Assembly (NCBI RefSeq): GCF_040567655.1
Contig: NZ_JBEXAC010000002.1
Location: 2,108,001 to 2,172,000, forward strand
DNA: 64,000 bases
Source of the DNA: Chitinophaga sp. H8
Lineage (GTDB): Bacteria; Bacteroidota; Bacteroidia; Chitinophagales; Chitinophagaceae
Reading direction: 5' to 3'
Shown here in pieces: positions 7,770 through 15,300 of the stretch; the stretch's first letter is position 1, and the number at the start of each line of letters is the position of its first letter. The position numbers and the translations under genes were made by a program. The notes beneath the pieces were generated by a model. That model did not search any database and was not told the DNA's origin. It was given only the letters and a program-made list of their open reading frames with translations.

Positions 7770-7981
7770 TAAAAGAAAAATTACTCAAATTCGTGTGCCC
7801 AAACTAAAATATGATATCGATAGTGTCATTTTGATACGCAAATAGTTTTGTTACTGTAGGTAATACCCATACCCGACTCATAACATCCTTTATAAAAAGT
7901 ATTTTCCCCCGGATAACTTTAACAGGAAGGTGATAGCAGCATAATGCTTTCAGCTATTTTTTAATAAAAATCATATTACCG
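7770..7981 (+). promoter_or_regulatory. Conserved cassette leader, copy 2
   Basis: This leader starts TAAAAGAAAAATTACTCAAA then TTCGTGTGCCC, aligned with copy 1 at 5092. It continues with a loosely conserved ~190-bp stretch ending at the ATG of the paralogous gene. Confidence 0.5.
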
Positions 7982-8938
7982 ATGGACAAAAAAGCTACAA
8001 ATGGAGCTTCGGAGCCCCAGGATTTGTTGATCCAATTAAATGATGAAGCCATCAGGGAAGGCAGGATAGATGGTTTTTCAAAAAGTGGGGGGATAGACCT
8101 GACGATCTCTGATTTTTACAAGGAGCGGGCTTTGGTATTGATGGCCCCCACCCTTGGCGCCATCAGAGGATGGTTAAGCAGCGTTGCGGAGGAATGCCGG
8201 CAGTTATGCGATCTCATACGCTCCCTATTTGATGATTTTATTGATGCTCCTATTACCAAAGAAGTTACTTACAGGCGTGTATTTTATTTAGGCAGACTGT
8301 TGTGTGAATTGGATGCAATAAGAATGACCAATCCTTCCAGTGCTTTACATGGCGCCTTGCAAAAGACATTGAAACAACTGAACCTGAATACAGAGGCTTA
8401 TTATAACTATTGTATAGCTCGCTATAGCAATATCATTGCCAGGATACCGGATGTAAGTGATAAGCTGGCAGAGTTAAAAGGCATGAAGAAGAAACTATTG
8501 AACTCGGAGGTATGGTCAGGATACATTTACCAGATGGCATTACCTGATCTGAAGCATCAACTGCAGGATTGGTTGCGGACACGAGCAGCAGAGCTGGCGG
8601 ATCAACCGATCAAAGAAGTAAATAAACCAAGCAGGATGGATCTGACAGATGAGCAATTTAAAATAAACACTTTAATGGGAATGGATGTGCTGGCGATACT
8701 TTTCAAGGCAGCTATTAAAGGAGGGTTGATTGCTGAACCTTGCTATGAAGCACTTTTTCGGTTTGTGTCGAGACATTTTAGCACTCCTACCATGACCGAT
8801 TTTAAGGCAACCAGTTTTAAATCACGATATGGTGAGCAGCCCACACGGAAAGGACTGACAGCAGCGTTACGGTTGCTTATTGCTATGGAGGAGCACGTAA
8901 AGGAAAGGATGAAGGACGCAAAAAATAAGAAAATTTAG
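7982..8938 (+). CDS. RteC-C-terminal-domain-like protein, long form, copy 2
   Basis: This 318-aa soluble helical protein is paralogous to the gene at 5300. Shared landmarks are EVTYRRVFYLGRLL (about residues 97-110), LKQLNLNTEAYYNYC, 'ARIPDVSDKLAELK' and LPDLKHQLQDWL. The C-terminal region (MDVLAILFKAAIKGGL...FRFVSRHFS) again resembles the RteC C-terminal pattern. The two copies have diverged substantially at the protein level while keeping the same leader and 3' hairpins, so the duplication is not recent. Two T-run terminators follow. The function is unknown; a DNA-binding regulator is one possibility. Confidence 0.65.
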   Translation: MDKKATNGASEPQDLLIQLNDEAIREGRIDGFSKSGGIDLTISDFYKERALVLMAPTLGAIRGWLSSVAEECRQLCDLIRSLFDDFIDAPITKEVTYRRVFYLGRLLCELDAIRMTNPSSALHGALQKTLKQLNLNTEAYYNYCIARYSNIIARIPDVSDKLAELKGMKKKLLNSEVWSGYIYQMALPDLKHQLQDWLRTRAAELADQPIKEVNKPSRMDLTDEQFKINTLMGMDVLAILFKAAIKGGLIAEPCYEALFRFVSRHFSTPTMTDFKATSFKSRYGEQPTRKGLTAALRLLIAMEEHVKERMKDAKNKKI

Positions 8939-8948
8939 TGCCAGTATA

Positions 8949-8976
8949 GTAAGGCGTTTCAGGGCTGTATCAGTAC
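8949..8976 (+). repeat. Recurrent ~28-bp motif, copy 3
   Basis: GTAAGGCGTTTCAGGG followed by CTGTATCAGTAC, 10 bp after the stop of the second long RteC-like gene. It is a diverged match to 876 and 6319. Confidence 0.4.
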
Positions 8977-9081
8977 AGGATGTTTTGTACCGCATCATTA
9001 TTATACGGATTATTGCATCACACAGTTACAAAACTGCATCACATACTGCCGGTATACTGATGCTATGTTTTGGTTTAGGGC

Positions 9082-9116
9082 ACTCATTGCCCATTCCTGG
9101 GCAATGAGTTTTTTTA
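9082..9116 (+). terminator. Strong terminator ACTCATTGCCCA(TTCC)TGGGCAATGAGT
   Basis: A perfect 12-bp stem (9082-9093/9098-9109) with TTCC loop is followed by a run of T to 9116. It terminates the long RteC-like gene ending at 8938. Confidence 0.9.
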
Positions 9117-9167
9117 TTAGAGATTACTTACAGGCTGTTTTTTTAATTGTCATATGGGGGTTGATAC

Positions 9168-9200
9168 CAGGCGCTCTATTCGTAGAGTGCCTGTTTTTTT
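9168..9200 (+). terminator. Second tandem terminator with TTCG loop
   Basis: CAGGCGCTCTA (9168-9178) pairs with TAGAGTGCCTG (9183-9193) around a UUCG tetraloop and is followed by seven T. It backs up the terminator at 9082. Confidence 0.85.
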
Positions 9201-9328
9201 AAGATGTTCATTAACAAATGACTCCTTTGAAGTAACCTCGTTTTCCTTTCCTGCTTTTTGATAATCAGTGATTTATATATAGATAGCTGATTTTGGGATT
9301 GTTAATGTGTGCCGACTGCTATTAAATT

Positions 9329-9365
9329 ACTAATAAACTTAGCTATGTTTGCTAAAAATATTAGT
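9329..9365. promoter_or_regulatory. Two-tier palindrome overlapping the umuD-like start
   Basis: The outer arms are ACTAATA (9329-9335) and TATTAGT (9359-9365). The inner arms are TTAGC (9339-9343) and GCTAA (9351-9355) around TATGTTT. It ends 2 bp before the ATG at 9368. It could be an SOS/LexA-type operator or a translational hairpin that hides the start; this is inferred. Confidence 0.6.
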
Positions 9366-9367
9366 TT

Positions 9368-9778
9368 ATGAGAACGAGCGAATCCGACCCCGCCCTGCAT
9401 GTCAAATTCTACGACAATGCCATCCCTGTAGGGGTGCCAGGCACCGCCCAGGACTATCAGGAAGAAGATATTCCCACTGCACAACTATTAGGACTTTCTG
9501 CCGCCGTATTTCTGGTACGGGCTTCGGGCGATAGTATGGAAGGCGCCAGGATCTTTGATGGCTCTATTATTACGGTAGACAGGTCGGAGAAGGCAGGGCA
9601 TAACAAGATCATCGTGGGGATGATCAATAAGGAGTTTACTATTAAACGCCTGGTAAAGACTTATGCCGGATGGGTATTGCATCCGGAAAACCATGCGTAT
9701 ACCCCTTACCTGATCCGCCCGGATGATGAATTTGAAGTATGGGGGGTAGTGAAGAAAGTGATCAATAATGCAGAGTAG
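9368..9778 (+). CDS. UmuD-like S24 (LexA-type) peptidase
   Basis: This 136-aa protein belongs to the S24/LexA peptidase family and has no DNA-binding domain. It would undergo RecA-stimulated self-cleavage and normally assist a Y-family polymerase. The catalytic Ser lies in ASGDSMEG (Ser56) and the Lys in FTIKRL (Lys93), both intact. The N-terminal PGTAQDYQEEDI resembles the UmuD region just before the core. The usual umuC partner is absent; a 127-aa protein of unknown function follows after 1 bp. ATG 9368 is chosen because it directly follows the palindrome and gives normal UmuD length. Confidence 0.85.
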   Translation: MRTSESDPALHVKFYDNAIPVGVPGTAQDYQEEDIPTAQLLGLSAAVFLVRASGDSMEGARIFDGSIITVDRSEKAGHNKIIVGMINKEFTIKRLVKTYAGWVLHPENHAYTPYLIRPDDEFEVWGVVKKVINNAE

Positions 9779-9779
9779 T

Positions 9780-10151
9780 ATGAAGCGTGAATTAGGAGAT
9801 CTTTTTCAACTGAAGAATGCCCGCTTTTGTTATCTGGAAGTAGTACAATCCCCTTCCGGCAGTCTGGGATATTTTAGCCTGATAGAAAGACGGCAAGGTT
9901 ATCCCGTTCCGCTTGCAGCGCCCGGCGATATGCGCAACCTGCTTTACCTGGGCAATGGGCTAACAGATCCTGCCTTGCGGGCACATTGCCTGCGCCTGAT
10001 GGAGATAGAAGGTTGGATGCACCGGAGAGAACCCAACCGTATGCCCAGGACACCGGAATACATTGCGGCTTACCGGGAGTGGGAAACTTATACCCGGGAA
10101 TTTGCCAAAAGGAATAGCTGGTACCAGTTTAAACCTATCCGGTATTTATGA
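9780..10151 (+). CDS. Hypothetical protein coupled to the UmuD-like gene
   Basis: This ~123-aa soluble protein (MKRELGDLFQLKNARFCYLE...) is not recognised. It is rich in Arg/Tyr/Trp, with a C-terminal stretch EWETYTREFAKRNSWYQFKP. The ATG at 9780 follows the umuD-like stop by 1 bp; an in-frame ATG at 9768 would overlap it by 11 bp. Either choice implies translational coupling, so the two products probably act in one pathway, possibly SOS-linked. It occupies the place where umuC would be expected but is far too short for a polymerase and shows no polymerase motifs. Confidence 0.7.
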   Translation: MKRELGDLFQLKNARFCYLEVVQSPSGSLGYFSLIERRQGYPVPLAAPGDMRNLLYLGNGLTDPALRAHCLRLMEIEGWMHRREPNRMPRTPEYIAAYREWETYTREFAKRNSWYQFKPIRYL

Positions 10152-10238
10152 AATTTAAATTATGAAAATCTATTTGATAGTGCTGTATTGGATTTTGAGA
10201 TTTTGGATAAAAAAACTTCGTGTATTCATTTGGTATTG

Positions 10239-10380
10239 ATATAAAAAAGTACCAAATTCGTGTTCCTCAAATCAAGCTTAATACGCGCAACGTTGGTATG
10301 ATACTCATACAACGCTTGATAGCTAACCCCAAGGCTTCTAAAATCCAAATTGTTTTTTTACGGAAAATAATTATCGCGGC
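10239..10380 (+). promoter_or_regulatory. Orphan conserved cassette leader, copy 3
   Basis: The A-rich tract followed by TACCAAATTCGTGTTCC aligns with leaders at 5092 and 7770. The later block 'AAAATCCAAATTG-T7-ACGGAAAATAA' aligns with copy 1. No long RteC-like gene follows; instead ~170 bp lead to two hairpins, so this looks like a cassette that lost its coding part. Confidence 0.5.
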
Positions 10381-10559
10381 ATAGCTATGCGTGCATATGA
10401 CGATATGTGATATAGCTATATGCTGCGACGAGCATTTAACGAGGGTGCGGATAGTGCAGCGCCTGTTTACTACAGGCGGAGATATTGATGATTACACAAA
10501 GCCAGGTATTTGCTGTACCGGCCTTTCCGTGTCGGTGCAGACAATTTGGATTACCAATC

Positions 10560-10592
10560 CCGGCGTCCATTCCTGGACCGCTGGTTCTTTTT
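10560..10592 (+). terminator. Hairpin GTCCA(TTCC)TGGAC plus T-run
   Basis: The stem 10565-10569/10574-10578 is extended by outer pairs at 10560-10564/10580-10584 with one bulged C. It is followed by TTCTTTTTT. Confidence 0.65.
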
Positions 10593-10655
10593 TAATTGCA
10601 GTAGCCTGTTATTACAGATCATTTTGGTTCAGTTTCCAGTCTTAACAAAAACAAA

Positions 10656-10679
10656 AGGCGTTCCAATCCTGGAGCGCCT
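10656..10679 (+). terminator. Hairpin AGGCGTTCCA(ATCC)TGGAGCGCCT
   Basis: A 10-bp stem with one G-U pair and an ATCC loop, the last member of the hairpin family of this region. It lacks a clear T-run. Confidence 0.5.
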
Positions 10680-10762
10680 GATTAATTATTAGGTTTATAC
10701 AGTTGTCAAACCCTCTTTACCCGGTATTTCATTAACCATTGCTGGTATGTTCTTGTATTCCT

Positions 10763-10978
10763 TTATTCTTCCCAATGCGTAGGGACCAGTAAATCGCGGA
10801 TATTCACCTTTAACACTTGGGATATTGCATATAGTCTTTCAATTGGTGGTTGGCGTCTATTAGTACACCAGAGAGAAACAGTTTGTTCAGCCACCTGCAA
10901 TGCCCTTGCAAGATCTATATTAGATTTTCCCTTTTCGGCTAACACCGCTTTTATTCGATTATAATGTATTACTGTCAT
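10763..10978 (-). CDS. XRE-family HTH transcriptional regulator
   Basis: This ~71-aa single-domain repressor-type protein has the helix-turn-helix NIDLARALQVAEQTVSLWCTN, followed by the 'RRQPPIERLYAISQVLKVNIRDLL' tail typical of small XRE regulators in Bacteroidota. The start is set at ATG 10978 (MTVIHYNRIK); an upstream in-frame Met at 11035 would add 19 hydrophobic residues that do not fit the family. A nested palindrome lies ~80 bp upstream and is a candidate operator. No partner gene is obvious, so its targets are unknown. Confidence 0.8.
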   Translation of the reverse strand: MTVIHYNRIKAVLAEKGKSNIDLARALQVAEQTVSLWCTNRRQPPIERLYAISQVLKVNIRDLLVPTHWEE

Positions 10979-11056
10979 TTGGATCGTAAGTAGACCAAAT
11001 ATAGAAATACATAAATTATTGATTTGCAATATCAATGAATGTATTTGATTGTTTAA

Positions 11057-11094
11057 TTAACTAATTTCATTAATTAATGAATATAATTAGTTAA
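11057..11094. promoter_or_regulatory. Nested palindrome, candidate XRE operator
   Basis: The outer arms TTAACTAATT (11057-11066) and AATTAGTTAA (11085-11094) flank the perfect 14-bp palindrome TCATTAATTAATGA (11067-11080). It lies upstream of the XRE gene on the minus strand. Autoregulation is inferred. Confidence 0.45.
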
Positions 11095-11246
11095 TTTTAT
11101 TTATTTAGCAACATTTGTAAAATAGTTTTTTTGCTTCTTAGCAAGAGAGACCTATAGGTTATTGTGGAGGGAAGAGAGAATGGAATAGTTAACTTGATGT
11201 TAACCATGTCATAATGGAAACGGATTAACATAGTATTAACGTATTA

Positions 11247-11279
11247 TTAACGACTTGATTTTTAGAATAACTATTTTTG
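11247..11279 (+). promoter_or_regulatory. Promoter-like TTAAC-N20-TATTTTTG
   Basis: TTAAC at 11247-11251 and TATTTTTG at 11272-11279 fit the plus-strand promoter pattern seen elsewhere, but no gene follows directly. A short transcript ending at the hairpin 11313-11338 is possible. Confidence 0.3.
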
Positions 11280-11302
11280 TTCCAGTAATAAGGTTATACT
11301 AT

Positions 11303-11338
11303 AAATAGAAAAGAGCCTGACATTAGAATGCCAGGCTC
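11303..11338 (-). terminator. Minus-strand terminator
   Basis: GAGCCTG-CATT arms (11313-11324) pair with AATG-CAGGCTC (11327-11338) with one mismatch. On the minus strand the stem is followed by TTTTCTATTT. It would end the micro-operon 11711-11356. Confidence 0.7.
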
Positions 11339-11355
11339 AAAATGAGAGAAAGTGG

Positions 11356-11487
11356 CTAATAATTAGAGATGCATAATGGAATTATTAGAAGTGCTACTTT
11401 CAAGAGGAGAATAAGAAACGACATTAGTTGAGTTAGATTAATTCCTGTTTTCTTTTTTCTGGTCCTTCTTTTTTTGTAATGTTTCAT
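11356..11487 (-). CDS. Candidate 43-aa basic single-pass membrane peptide
   Basis: The peptide begins MKHYKKRRTRKKKTG and continues into a hydrophobic stretch (LMSFLILLLKVALLIIPLC) that would span a membrane. This gives a strongly basic cytoplasmic end and one helix, the layout of small membrane toxins and regulatory peptides. Its ATG overlaps the TGA of the 75-aa ORF upstream (ATGA), and a terminator starts 18 bp after its stop. The start-stop overlap and terminator are the only support; codon content is A-rich, so a chance ORF is still possible. No homolog is recognised. Confidence 0.4.
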   Translation of the reverse strand: MKHYKKRRTRKKKTGINLTQLMSFLILLLKVALLIIPLCISNY

Positions 11488-11711
11488 AATGCAATTATGA
11501 TGGCTTTGCCATCTTTTTGATACGAAAAGGTCCGTGGTCTTGCCAAAGTACAGCGGATCTTTTCTGTTTTAAAAAATGTAGTTCCAATTCCAAATTTAGC
11601 TCGAAGAATTACACCCGCAGTTAATACTATGTTAACAAAGATTATTTCCTTTATGGCTATAGTATCAAAGCCGTATTTGTCCATTCTATTTAAATTTAAA
11701 AGCGTTTTCAT
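11484..11711 (-). CDS. Candidate 75-aa hypothetical protein
   Basis: The product (MKTLLNLNRMDKYGFDTIAI...) has a moderately hydrophobic centre (IIFVNIVLTAGVIL) and a basic C-terminal half with one Cys. It is not recognised. Its stop overlaps the start of the 43-aa ORF, suggesting coupled translation, and the pair ends at the terminator near 11338. Without that arrangement I would not call it. Confidence 0.35.
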   Translation of the reverse strand: MKTLLNLNRMDKYGFDTIAIKEIIFVNIVLTAGVILRAKFGIGTTFFKTEKIRCTLARPRTFSYQKDGKAIIIAL

Positions 11712-12117
11712 CGATTTTTATTAGCGAGATTATTGGTTCATTGACTATACATTAGCATTCACAAGAGGGGATCGATGTATTGAACTTATACATTTTGAAT
11801 AACCGTCCTTACTGTATAGCCAATTATGATGTAATAGCTATATATAGAATACACCTTAGTAATAATAAAAGACCCCTGAGCGGAAAAAAATTTTAGCCCT
11901 ATAATCAATCAAGAAAAATTTGATACCCTAATAGAAATTATATTTCTGAAGGACTCCGTACTATTTACTTTTATGTAATTACTCCATTACTTTGATGGGG
12001 TTTTTGACGTGGAAATGCCTGTGGGTAATAGAGATATTTGATGTCTGTAAAAATAGAGGATTCCGGATAGTATGTTAACCAAAGATTAACTAGTCGGTTT
12101 TTTTTGTTCACATTAAA
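11712..12117. other. AT-rich intergenic stretch
   Basis: Between the micro-operon and the Sus-operon promoter I see no convincing ORF or strong hairpin. The sequence is AT-rich. Confidence 0.5.
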
Positions 12118-12150
12118 TTAACCGGCAAAAATACAAAAAAGGTCACTTTG
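12118..12150 (+). promoter_or_regulatory. Putative promoter of the SusC operon
   Basis: TTAAC (12118-12122) is followed after 20 bp by TCACTTTG (12143-12150), close to TAnnTTTG. It would drive the 49-codon ORF and the SusC gene. Confidence 0.4.
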
Positions 12151-12240
12151 CAGCTGTGTTTCGTATGGAGACTAGCTTGAAAGAAAGGACGAACCAACCA
12201 AATACCAAACCAAATAGAAACTACCTGACCTAATACAGGT

Positions 12241-12390
12241 ATGTTCAAAGTAAACGGCAACAAATACTATCTACTAAACCGGATCAAGGATCATTACGAT
12301 TTATCGTACACTAAAACATTTATTTCAAATGCTTGCGGGTGTAGTAATGCCTGGTCTTTAAAATACTCCTACTCTCAAAATGACTATTAA
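12241..12390 (+). CDS. Candidate 49-aa ORF upstream of susC
   Basis: This ORF runs from ATG 12241 to TAA 12390 and reads MFKVNGNKYYLLNRIKDHYD onward, with an ACGCSNAW motif near residue 32. Its 3' end overlaps the upstream-most start of the SusC gene (12380) by 11 bp. It could be a leader peptide that couples translation to SusC, or a small Cys-containing peptide in its own right. No homolog is recognised. Confidence 0.35.
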   Translation: MFKVNGNKYYLLNRIKDHYDLSYTKTFISNACGCSNAWSLKYSYSQNDY

Positions 12391-15300
12391 GGGCGCATAT
12401 CGGAAATCAACCACAAATCGTTCACCACAAAATCAAAAACCAATGCACCCTACATCTACAAATGTCATGAGGATAGCTTCGTGCTTTCTTCTGGGAGTAT
12501 TTCTGTTGTTGGTCTCTAGCATTTACGCACAAGAGGTCAAAAAAATCATCACCGGTAAAGTAGTAGGAGAGAAAGGGGAACCTCTTGAAGGAGCGACTGT
12601 ACAGATAAAGGGGCAGGCGATTAATCGCGTCACGGATAAGGACGGTATGTTTAGTATTCTTGCTGTGCCAGGGAAGGATAGTTTAGCGGTGAGTTTTGTG
12701 GGGTATAATAATAAGTTTATTCTGGCAGAAGTGAAGAGCAAGGGATTAAGCATAGGAATGGAAACTGGTGCGACTGTGTTGAGAAATGTGGAGGTGTACT
12801 CAACAGGTTATGGGAAGGTGTCGCCAGGAAAGGCTACCGGATCTTTTGTGCAGATAGATAATGCGCTGTTTAATAGGCAGGTTAGTACGAATGTGCTGGA
12901 CAGAATTGAGAATATCACTAGTGGCTTAACAAATAATAGAAATGCAACTGGCTTCCAAATAAGAGGAATTAGCACAATCAATGCTAATACGCAACCATTA
13001 ATAGTGGTTGATAATTTTCCATATGATGGAGACTTAAATAATCTAAATCCAAATGATGTAGAAAGTATTACTGTTTTGAAGGATGCAGCGGCGGCGGCTA
13101 TATGGGGAGTGCGTGCCGGAAACGGGGTAATTGTGATAACTACCAAAAGAGGGCTAAGTGGGAAGTCAAGGATACAATTTAGTAATAGTATTACGGTTGG
13201 AAAAAAGCCCAATTTGTTTTATACCCCTCTAATATCTAGCGCTGATGAAATTTCTTTTGAAAAAAAGCGATTCGCAGAAGGTTTTTATAATACATATGAT
13301 GATGACTATCCTAGTTTTAATTACTATCCAGCTTTGCCACCAGTAGCCGAGATTTTGTTAGCAGCGCGGAGCGGTAAAATTAGCCAAAAAGAAGCAGATG
13401 ATAGAATCGCGAGACTGGAAAAACACGATGTTCGGAATGATATTGAAAAATATATGTTACAAAATAGCATTAATCAACAATATGCATTAAATATTTCTGG
13501 CGGTTCCAACGCTTTTACATATTATGGATCATTAGGGTATGATAAGAATCAAAGCAATAATAAAGGCGATTCTTATAATCGATTAAGTATGAGGTTAGAT
13601 AATACATATCGTCCCATCACTAATCTTGAAATAAACGGCTTTATAACATACACACAAAGCAAAACGATAAACAATGGAATCAATTATCAGGCTCTATTAC
13701 CTAATGGCCAGCAGGTGGCCCCTTATACACAACTTGCAGATGAAAATGGAAATGCTTTGGCTATTCCTAAGCCCATTGATGGTTATAGGATGGCATATGT
13801 GGATACAGCGCGTTATCCTGGGCTGCTTGATTGGCATTATCGTCCATTGGAAGAAGTTAAGTATAGTGATAAAAACATTATGCAATATGATACACGTTTA
13901 GGGGGGGCTATAAAATATACTGTAATTAAAGGATTAAGTGCACAAATACAATATCAGTATCAAAAGATATTAGCTAATCAAAAAAATATCGAAGGACAGA
14001 ATAGCTATCATGTTCGAGATTTGATTAATCAATTCATGGATGTGGATGCTTCTACTGGAAATGTGATTTATCCAGTACCACTAGGGGGGAGCATTTTTAT
14101 AAATAATAATGAACAAACTTCACAAAGCCTTAGGGGGCAATTAAATTTTCAACATACATGGGGGCAACATGTAATTGAAGTATTGAGTGGGATGGAAATT
14201 AGGGAAACAAGTACTACTAATACTAGTAATCAAGGGTATGGATATGATAGCGAATTATCAACCTTACAACAAGTTGATCCTACAAATTTTTTTACTACAC
14301 GACCAACAGGTGCAGCATTTAGGATTTCCAGTGGGAATAGTATAGGGGGGAGCCTTAATCGTTATGGGAGCTATTATGCTAATGGGGGCTATACTTTTAT
14401 GAATAAATACATACTTACAGGAAGTGGACGTATTGATCAATCTAATTTCTTTGGTGTAAAAGCTAATCAACGTAGAGTTCCCTTATGGTCAGCTGGCCTG
14501 GCTTGGGTGGTCTCCCAAGAGGTCTTTTTTCAAAGAATTAATTGGGCGCCTTATTTAAAATTAAGGGCTACTTATGGATATAATGGCAATACAAACTCCG
14601 GAGCATCAGCCTTTGCTACAATTATGTATGCAACAGGAACAGATGCATCTGCTAATGCGCAATATGCCACAATCAATACGCCTTCAAATCCACAATTGAG
14701 ATGGGAAAGAATAAAAATGATAAATGTTGGAATAGACTTTGAGTTGTTCAAAAATAGGGTAGGGGGAAGTATAGACTATTATCATAAAAGAGGTCTGGAT
14801 TTATTGGGACCAGTGATAACAGATCCAACAACTGGAGTATTAAATTTTACAGGCAACCGTGCTAGTATTATGGGAGAAGGTGTGGATTGGGTTTTAAATA
14901 CTCATAATTTGGTGAGGAATATACAATGGTATAGCACTATTCTATTCAGCTATACTAGTAATAAGGTTACAGATTACGGCATACAACCAGCTAGCAATCA
15001 AACTTCCTTTTACCTTGTTGAAGGTAATCCAATTATAGGTCAGCCATTGTATAAGATAAGTAGTTATCGATGGGCGGGATTGGATCCTAATACCGGCGCC
15101 CCTCTTGTTTATTTAGGTGATAGCATTTCAAATTTTGAAAACGCATCAAATGCTAAACAAGCTGATGTTCTTTATAGTGGTCCGAGTACACCTAAGATAT
15201 TTGGTTCAGTACGAAATACTTTTTCCTGGAATCATATTTCATTGTCTTTTAATATTTTATATAAACTGGGATATTATTTTAGACGAAGTTCTATTAACTA

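Noticed and set aside
9349..9534. 61-codon ORF overlapping the UmuD-like gene
   Set aside because: Shadow frame of the S24 gene, whose catalytic residues define the correct frame.
10391..10692. Two overlapping plus-strand ORFs of 84 and 60 codons
   Set aside because: They run across two terminator-type hairpins in the orphan cassette, and neither has a convincing start or motif.
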